Below are positions 57,855 to 64,000 of a stretch of 64,000 nucleotides of DNA, in pieces. The translations under genes were made by a program, and so were the position numbers. The notes under the pieces were generated by a model. That model saw only the letters and a list, made by a program, of their open reading frames with translations, was not told where the DNA came from and searched no databases. This DNA is from Gonapodya prolifera JEL478 (Eukaryota; Monoblepharomycota; Monoblepharidomycetes; Monoblepharidales; Gonapodyaceae). The stretch lies in assembly GCA_001574975.1 (NCBI GenBank), contig KQ965752.1, positions 376,802 to 440,801 on the forward strand, written 5' to 3'. The stretch's first letter is position 1; the number at the start of each line of letters is the position of its first letter.

Positions 57855-59237
57855 ATGCCCACCAAAACGGCCATCATGATAGGCGGAGGCCCTGCTGGCG
57901 CACTGGCAGCTCTCGTTCTCAAGAAGCACGGCTACGATGCCACGATTTACGAAAAGCGGGGCGACATACCCAACCCCAACCCTGAAGAAGGTGTTCACCC
58001 TTTCTGGGATGTAGGCGGGGCAGTTGATCTACAGCTTAATGCAATGTACGGCCTCGAGCGATTGGGTCTTGTGGACGAGGTCATCCTCAACTCAAGCGGC
58101 CACGCGTCAAAGGTTTCCTACGCTCTCATGGACGGTTCCGATGCTGCATACATGGAAATTGTGCCCACAAAACCAGGACAGAAATTGGCGTCCGTTATTC
58201 TCAGGTCCAGCTTGCACAGGGTCCTGATGCGTGCGTGCGACCGTGCTGGGATTCCGTGCACTTGGAGAGACGTGTGGTGGGGATTGAGCAGACGGATGCC
58301 AACGTCACGGCGTCTTTTGCGGATGGCTCCACCGTTGTCGTAGACATTCTTATCGGAGCCGGTGGTGTAAGCTCAATGTTGCGGAGTATCGTGTTTCCTG
58401 AGGCGAAACCGCCAGGACGTTTCGCATCAGCCTACGTCGGCGTCCTTGATATCGGAAAGAAGAAGGGTCTGCCCGACGCTCCCCCCATCATATTTGATCC
58501 TCCTATGGCAGTGTATATGTATCCACTCAAAGGAAACTGCATCTTCACAGTCCACTGCCCGGAGGACAATGCGGGGCCTTGGAACACCTAAAGCACAAGA
58601 GCGAGGGTAACGAGCCGGACCCGGACTAGCTTCCCGTCAACAACCTATCCAGAGAGGCCAACCGTCTTTCAGAGATTTGTCAACGAGTGGGGTGCCCCGA
58701 AGCACGTGGTGGACCTTGTTCGTGTTGCAGATCGCATAACACCCATTTTCATGTGGGATCTTCCAGACATGCCAACCCAGCACAAGGTACGTTCAACTCT
58801 AATGCTCTCCGTCAAGTAATTGGGATCATGTGAATCCCAACATTGGCGCGAATAGGGAAGAGTGCTCTTGATTGGCGATGCAGGCCACGCAACACTTCCA
58901 TCCCTTGGGCAAGGTCTGGCAATGGGCATCAAAGACTGCGGAGTGCTGCATGACCTCATGACGCTCCTTCCCGATTCCAACCACGCAGTTCTGTTCAAGC
59001 TATACGAAAAAATCCAGCTTCCACGTCTCCTCTCTATTGCGGCCAAGTCCCGGGAGATTGCGAGGTACCAGACAGCAAGCTCGAGAATTGAAATGTGGTT
59101 TGGGCGGTTCATGTTTGATGACCATCAGGAACCAGTTTGGGCTGAAAGATTCAGTCACCGGGTACATCTACGAACATGACGTCGCGAGGGTCATGGAGAG
59201 GTATAAGCAGAATGCAGACATAAGTTCTGCAGCGTGA
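57855..59237 (+). CDS. FAD-dependent monooxygenase (PHBH fold)
   Basis: A flavoprotein that uses NAD(P)H and O2 to hydroxylate a small substrate. From ATG 57855: MPTKTAIMIGGGPAGALAAL, the GxGxxG dinucleotide fold; then YEKRGD, ILRSSLHRVLMRACDRAGI, VVGIEQTDANVTASFADGST, DILIGAGGVSSMLRSIVFPE (second FAD contact, DG/GAGG-type), VYMYPLKGNCIFTVHCPEDN, YPERPTVFQRFVNEWGAP and VLLIGDAGHATLPSLGQGLA, the GDAxH motif, followed by MGIKDCGVLHDLMTLL. The C terminus ends ERYKQNADISSAA stop 59237. Introns near 58606-58651 and 58787-58857. Frame changes at 58254-58255 (CC) and 58573-58576 (GGGG) are cured by one extra base each, and another lies near 59115-59150, so the gene may be intact in reality. Substrate unknown. 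Confidence 0.8.
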
Positions 59238-59451
59238 TTATTCGGTGAGTGATTCTAGCGTTTTCCTCGTTGACGAAGTATGTCAAACCACGTTTCCAGC
59301 GCTTCCACAAATAGTCTTGGTGTCACTGTTTATCTCTTTGTTTTGTGTAGTGGATACAGGCAACAGCCACGAGGGCAAAAAGATTCCTTGAGCAAAACCA
59401 TGTCCCGTAAAGCAAAACTCCCCGCCGAACAGACTGGTTCCCGAAGACGAC
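59238..59451. other. Short intergenic segment before repeat copy 2
   Basis: No gene or motif seen. The 3' end of the monooxygenase gene lies here. Confidence 0.35.
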
Positions 59452-59785
59452 CATTACCACACGAACCACCGGCGGCACCGACTCCAAACCACTCTCTCTC
59501 ACGCTTAGTACTATAATATACCGGGCGCCGATGAAAATTTGCCCAATCGACGAGAGAATCTGGGCAGAGGGGGGTGCCGCCGTATTTTCGGTGAAGTCAC
59601 CATCACCCGTGCAGACCGCCACGAAACTCACAGAATTATGGCGCGTGGTATATTTAAGTCCAGCGACGTCGGAGTGGGTTCAATCGGTGGTCGGGGGCGG
59701 GAGCAATCGCCCCGGGAAGTTACAACGGTTTCATAATAGCACACCATTATTTTTGGGCTAGGACTACCAGTTTGCAAACAGCAGT
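59452..59785 (+). repeat. Dispersed repeat, copy 2 (about 334 bp)
   Basis: Matches copy 1 (43081-43415) end to end with scattered substitutions and a few one-base length differences, for example in the run after 'gggcagagg'. The right end, 'ggactaccagtttgcaaaca', stops 35 bp before the ATG of the next gene. No terminal inverted repeats or target duplications are obvious. Confidence 0.9.
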
Positions 59786-59820
59786 AATGGGGGACCAAGC
59801 GTGAACCAACAGTTGTGCCG

Positions 59821-61461
59821 ATGAATTTGGTCAGCCGAACACCAACCCCGCAACCAATGGATGGAACTGTTTTTGGCGACGTTGGAATGGAGGAACTCTA
59901 CGGAGACTTGGACATTGACTTTCTTTCCCGGGCGTTTCCCATGGACGGCGGCCGAGAACGGGAGCGATGGCTTGATCAACCTCCCCAACCATCCCGCACG
60001 TCGCTATACTCGCGACGGAGAATCCCACGCCGCTCACAGCCCCCTGAGGCGGCGGTAGGTGCCGGTGCGGTATGGGATTCCGAGTCGTCCGAAAGCAGCG
60101 AATCCGATTCCGAATACAGCACCCTCATTCCTTTCCCGTCCGAACTGCGGGGCGACGCCGAGAATCGCCTCGAGGGGCGGTATGGGAGGGACTCGGGGAT
60201 AGAGAGCAGCGACCAGCTCCCCATAGAGCCGGAAAACGATGTAGAGGTGGACGCACCGTGGAGACCTCGTAGGAGGAGTCGCCGGCGCTATGAGGCGACA
60301 GAACCCACGTATGGACTTCTTTTGGGTGGAGTACCTGTGACTCTTGGGGTTTTGACCCCTGCAGAAGTGCGAAGGATGGCGGCGCTGGAGGACGTGGACT
60401 CAACATGGGCGGATGACTTTCGCGAAGGTGCACGGCAAGGTGCGAACGGGAGCAGCCCGTCAATGCTGGCGCCGCGCGCACGAGAAGCTGAGAGCGACCC
60501 CTCTTCCGAAGCGCAAGAGGCCGATGACGACGATAAAGAAGACACAACCATTGAATCTTCTTCGGCGACGCTTGTGATGAACTTTTCGGACCTGCGCCCT
60601 GGCAACGAGCCCATATCCGTTGAAACGGATGCTCCCCGCCTGCCCTTAGTCCTCTCCCGCCCGTCCGTACCCGCTTCAAACGCGGCCCTTAATATCGTTT
60701 CGGCGGACTCCTCACCCCCGGGACTCTCCCCGGCAACCACTACAACCAGTTCACCGGTACATCACAGTAACGGTGATGACTCTGCTCCTTCTACGTGGAG
60801 AGACATCTCTGGTCCCACCGGTTCAACGCGACTGACCACCTTGTGGCCGGGGCGGTACACCCGTGGCTCCCTCCCTGCATCCCGCCGAACCTTCCACCCC
60901 TATCTCTCGATCTTACCTTATCTCCCTCGAGACGATGGAGGCCCCACCAGGTCCACGTCGTCTCCAGCTGACACCCTCGCATCACCCGCAGTTCTGCGTC
61001 GCCTATTTGCCCAAGGCGGCGTACAACTGTACCATCGGCTCCGGCCGCTGTTGGATCCCAATGGACACGGCCTCCTTGATCGATTTGACGATCCTGCAGA
61101 ATTGAACCGCCTCCGATCGAGCCTCCCTCCCATCGGTGTCGCTCGCCGCTTATCTGCGCTGACAGAGCGTCTGCGCTCGCAGTTGTTTTCCGGTGATGGT
61201 GTTAGCCGTCGCAGCTCGGCGTCGCCAGCACAACAGATTGGACTATCCTCTGCAGGGGACGAAACCCCCTGCCGACACTCGGACGTTCTGCTGGCAGCAC
61301 ACGATTTCGACCCGATTGTTGCCTGCTTTGAGACACCCGGGTACCTTATGGATGCCAATGGGAAGTTTTTGGTGGATTTTGGCTCCAAGGAAGGCGAAGT
61401 TCAGGATGTGATATATGGCTTATGCGAGGAGAAAGCATCACTCGTCAATGTGGGGCGGTGA
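59821..61461 (+). CDS. Intronless protein of unknown function, 546 aa
   Basis: A single uninterrupted frame from ATG 59821 (MNLVSRTPTPQPMDGTVFGD) to TGA 61459-61461. The N-terminal 150 residues are acidic and Ser-rich (SSESSESDSEYSTLIPFP, GRYGRDSGIESSDQLP), with a basic patch (RRRSRRRYEA). Then YGLLLGGVPVTLGVLTPAEV, a long disordered Ser/Thr/Pro part, and a more ordered C terminus: LRRLFAQGGVQLYHRLRPLL, RRLSALTERLRSQLFSG and DFDPIVACFETPGYLMDANG with a short acidic end. Absence of introns is unusual here, where most genes are split. No signal or membrane segment. I recognise no domain. Repeat copy 2 forms its immediate upstream region. Confidence 0.7.
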   Translation: MNLVSRTPTPQPMDGTVFGDVGMEELYGDLDIDFLSRAFPMDGGRERERWLDQPPQPSRTSLYSRRRIPRRSQPPEAAVGAGAVWDSESSESSESDSEYSTLIPFPSELRGDAENRLEGRYGRDSGIESSDQLPIEPENDVEVDAPWRPRRRSRRRYEATEPTYGLLLGGVPVTLGVLTPAEVRRMAALEDVDSTWADDFREGARQGANGSSPSMLAPRAREAESDPSSEAQEADDDDKEDTTIESSSATLVMNFSDLRPGNEPISVETDAPRLPLVLSRPSVPASNAALNIVSADSSPPGLSPATTTTSSPVHHSNGDDSAPSTWRDISGPTGSTRLTTLWPGRYTRGSLPASRRTFHPYLSILPYLPRDDGGPTRSTSSPADTLASPAVLRRLFAQGGVQLYHRLRPLLDPNGHGLLDRFDDPAELNRLRSSLPPIGVARRLSALTERLRSQLFSGDGVSRRSSASPAQQIGLSSAGDETPCRHSDVLLAAHDFDPIVACFETPGYLMDANGKFLVDFGSKEGEVQDVIYGLCEEKASLVNVGR

Positions 61462-61863
61462 TGAGAAACAATGAGAGCTTTTTCGTCGATGGGGGTGCGG
61501 TTTTGTGGAACTTTCGCTGCTCGATGGGACTGATTCGTGATTCATCGATATCCTAGTATATTGATAGTCCTCCTCATCATTGAATAATTCTACGGCATTT
61601 GTACCTTATGCTGATAAAATGTACATCTTTCTCGAGGAAGAAGATCATATACCATTGGTTTTTTTGAAGACCCAGCGAGTTATTCGGACTAGATCGTCAT
61701 GACGAGTTAAATTAAAAAAATTGAAATCATTAGAGCAAGGAAATCTAAATTCAGAACAACGGTGAAACGGCAGACGGAAATTGTTGTGGGTGACTTGTGG
61801 CACTGGTTACAAATATCGACATTGACACTTCGCATCGATATCTTGTGTGCGGTGAACGATGTC
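61462..61863. other. Convergent 3' region, nothing recognised
   Basis: About 400 bp between two convergent stops; AT-rich (61540-61750), consistent with two 3' ends. No gene or repeat recognised. Confidence 0.4.
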
Positions 61864-63068
61864 TCAATCCTTGGAAGCCTTTGGAGTCCTTTGCTTTGCG
61901 TAAAGGATTCCTAATGAGTCCACAACCCTGTGCCCGTTCTTTCCCACGCCAGACGAGCCCCATATGCCACAGCACCAGAAAACTTCCTCACTCTCGGCAT
62001 TCCCGGGGTTCCCGTCGCGCCGCGCCTTTCCACCAGGAACAAGGTCGAAACCTTCAGCAACCCAGCCACTTCCACACCACCCGCTCTCGTTCCCTCCGGA
62101 GGTAGTCACATTGACACCTTGGATCCACCCAGCCGCTCGGGCAGCGATCTTTACGACGTTTTCGCCTGGTGAGAAGATCACTTCCTTCCTGTCCCGCCCG
62201 CTGTCAAACTCCGTCTTGTCGAGGTGGCAGTTTCCCACACGAATTGGGTCACGGTCAAGAAACCAGAACTCAAAACCGTCGATAGTTGGTGGTAGAGAAG
62301 TGGAATAGATGATTAGCCTGTGCATGATGGGGCCAGAGGCGGAGATGGCTGGATTCCCCCAGAGAACGCGAAAGGAGACCGGGTCGGGGAGCATTCCCAG
62401 CCTAAAGTAAGTCGAATATAGTAGCGTGAGCGATTGATTCACAAGGCGTGGGTTCAGGACGCTTACCCTGCTCTTCCAGAAGCGTAATACGGTACCGGTG
62501 ACGGTTCCATTGCGGGATTCGGGTCTGGATCATACGTGAAGAATGACGATGTGAATCCTGACGAAGACTGAAACGAGACAGTAGAAGGAGGGATCTTTGT
62601 AGAAGGGGGGAGGACTGCGCTCGTCGTGGAAGACTGGAATGATGAAGGTGTGCCCCCACGACCGAAGGACGTAATTTGGCGAGATGGAAAGCCCGAGTCT
62701 ATCGAAGGTGATGTAGGCGAAGTTCCACTTCCAGACGGCGTCGGGGTCCTCTTCGATCCTGGAGTATTGTTTTCGATTCCATCCAAGAGTTTAGTCGCTT
62801 TCCTCGCTCGCTCCAGCACTGCAGCTTTGCGGGCAAGCGTTGCTTCAATCTTTCGTCGATCTTCTTCTTGTCTTTCCTGCTCCTCCCTTAGTCGTCGCTC
62901 TTGCGCAGCTCGTGCGATTGCTTCCCGCAGACTTTCCGATCCAACGCGAGGGGAAGGTCCCGAAGAGCCAGAAGCACCTCCAAGCACCTCTCCGCCTGAT
63001 TTACGTCGACTCTTGGGATTGGGAGGATTGGCGGATCGTTTAGCCTTTGATTTCGTTGCCTTCCCCAT
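61864..63068 (-). CDS. Jacalin-like lectin domain protein with charged helical N terminus
   Basis: Two exons, 62467-63068 and 61864-62401, join in phase 2 (GTAAGC donor, CTTTAG acceptor) to give 379 residues. Start ATG 63066-63068 (MGKATKSKAKRSANPPNPKS). Residues about 1-25 are basic, about 50-100 form a strongly charged helix (IARAAQERRLREEQERQEED, RRKIEATLARKAAVLERARK), and about 100-195 are Ser/Thr/Pro-rich. Exon 2 carries a beta-prism-like domain: IMHRLIIYSTSLPPTIDGFE, FSPGENVVKIAARAAGWIQG, VNVTTSGGNESGW, then HRVVDSLGILYAKQ at the end, matching the jacalin pattern of I-x-G-R/A-x-G-x-W-I-D-x-I and a final D-x-L-G-hydrophobic strand. There is no signal peptide, so a cytosolic or nuclear lectin-like role is likely. 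The frame is clean. The upstream frame to 63329 is open but less plausible. Confidence 0.65.
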
Positions 63069-63576
63069 ATTCACGGGTCCCAAGGATGAAAGTGTCCGCG
63101 GTCTGTCATCTCTTCCACGTTCGCTCTTATACTTTGATACCCGCGGGGTCTTACGGGGCGCAGAGAGGCCGAGAATGCCGCCCCTCGTTCGGCAACAGGA
63201 ATTGAATGTAAACAAGGAGAAACGAAGGACCTCGAAGTGACCCGGCCACCAGAAAACCTCGGTTGTTGTTCTTGCAAACAAAGACAGTTTTGCACACACA
63301 AAGACACTGAAGACTAAGTTCTCATGCAACTAGAATGTGATCTTCCGTATAACCAAACCTCCCATTGAAAAATCAAAGCCAAAAAAAGACATTCAAGCAG
63401 TGCTATTTGCAGGTAGAAGGATGGTTACTTCAGAATGCATTCGCGAGCGAAAAACCTCGGTCCGTGGAGTGGGCTTGTTCCAATAACCGTTCAAATCGCC
63501 TACAGGTAGGAGTGGGTACTGGAACCAATCACAAAGAAACGAAGCGCTTGCCGCGTAGTACGCCCGTGAGCCGCAA
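63069..63576. other. Intergenic, nothing recognised
   Basis: Promoter side of the lectin gene and 3' end of the last gene. No ORF of note. Confidence 0.35.
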
Positions 63577-64000
63577 CTATGCGTGATATGGATCGGGAGA
63601 TGTAAAACATGCGCTGACGGTCGACGTCACCGCCGTGAATGGAACGGTACCCACAGAACACCCAGTGATGATCCCGACCCATCCAGAGGCGACGGTCACG
63701 GTGCTGCTTTCAGTGTGAGTTCCAGTGGCCTAAAAGTTTCGGGAAGGGAAAAGTTTTGAGTGGTCTTGATAGCATGCACCACCCACCAGCAATGCAATTA
63801 AGAAAAACACCCCGACGAAATTGAAAAGATTCACATTGTTTGTTTTCAAGGCCCCGATGGAGAAGATGAACGTAATGAAGGCATATTGAAGCGTGGAAAT
63901 CAAACGGAGCTTACTTCACCACGTGTTGTGAGACTCACTGATTTGAACAGCGCCCGACAACGTGAGAAGCTGGAAAATTCCAATGCCGACAGCGTAGGAA
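63577..64000 (-). CDS. GPR1/FUN34/YaaH-type acetate transporter-like protein, C-terminal part
   Basis: Runs off the right edge. Three exons are visible: 63939-64000 (SYAVGIGIFQLLTLSGAVQI), 63787-63909 (STLQYAFITFIFSIGALKTN then NLFNFVGVFFLIALL) and 63577-63730 (ATGTHTESSTVTVASGWVGI then ITGCSVGTVPFTAVTSTVSA and FTSPDPYHA stop, TAG at 63577-63579). Three hydrophobic helices, the ALKTNxVxxFxFxxVxxxFLxLA pattern and the closing T-x-x-x-GWxGIxT block fit the six-helix GPR1/FUN34/YaaH family of ammonium/acetate carriers. The join between the first two visible exons is one base out of phase as I read it. Family assignment is by pattern only. Confidence 0.5.

Overview
The window is nuclear DNA from a eukaryote, most probably an early-diverging (chytrid-like) fungus in a draft assembly. 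Nearly every gene is broken by short introns (about 50-100 bp) with GTGAGT/GTAAGT-type donors and AG acceptors. The mix includes enolase, ribosomal protein eL22, mitochondrial release factor 1, a PPR protein, a Na+/K+-type (IIC) P-ATPase, an ankyrin-DIL protein, an ankyrin/SH3/Sel1 protein, a plant-style LRR protein and a plant-type galactonolactone dehydrogenase. That mix fits a chytrid better than a yeast or mould, but the lineage is inferred. There is one assembly gap of 437 N at 16191-16627. I saw no virus-like element, LTR element or CRISPR array.

Layout. 1-6.2 kb: galactonolactone dehydrogenase-like gene running off the left edge, a kinesin with several frame changes, and a small membrane/coiled-coil protein. 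6.8-10.8 kb: a repeat-rich accessory stretch in which two arrays of a CCCCCCTAGGG-containing repeat bracket an unrecognised gene, followed by a JmjC-like fragment. 11.2-15 kb: a large ankyrin-SH3-SH3-Sel1-ankyrin gene. 16-24.7 kb: two long low-complexity minus-strand genes, the second built of eight repeats of a paired motif (VxF...VPRDQ and ASDLSxRExxxLExKL) that I do not recognise from any family. 25-38 kb: small membrane protein, short-chain dehydrogenase, PPR protein, MYND protein and three unrecognised genes. 38.4-41.7 kb: ankyrin-DIL protein. 42-44 kb: a dispersed repeat and an ACT-domain protein. 44.5-47.3 kb: damaged IIC P-type ATPase. 47.9-57.4 kb: eL22, two unknowns, mitochondrial RF1, LRR protein, enolase. 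57.9-64 kb: FAD monooxygenase, second full copy of the dispersed repeat, an intronless unknown gene, a jacalin-like lectin, and the end of a probable GPR1/FUN34-type membrane protein.

These are independent housekeeping and accessory genes rather than an operon or cluster; no pathway links them. Many conserved genes switch frame at short homopolymer runs, so part of the apparent damage is probably sequence error. Enolase, eL22, the ACT protein and the lectin read through cleanly.

The items most worth following are the eight-unit repeat protein, the dispersed 335-bp repeat whose three copies all point toward a gene start, and the tiny LLAAAGIDVTDP duplication whose copies differ only at silent sites.
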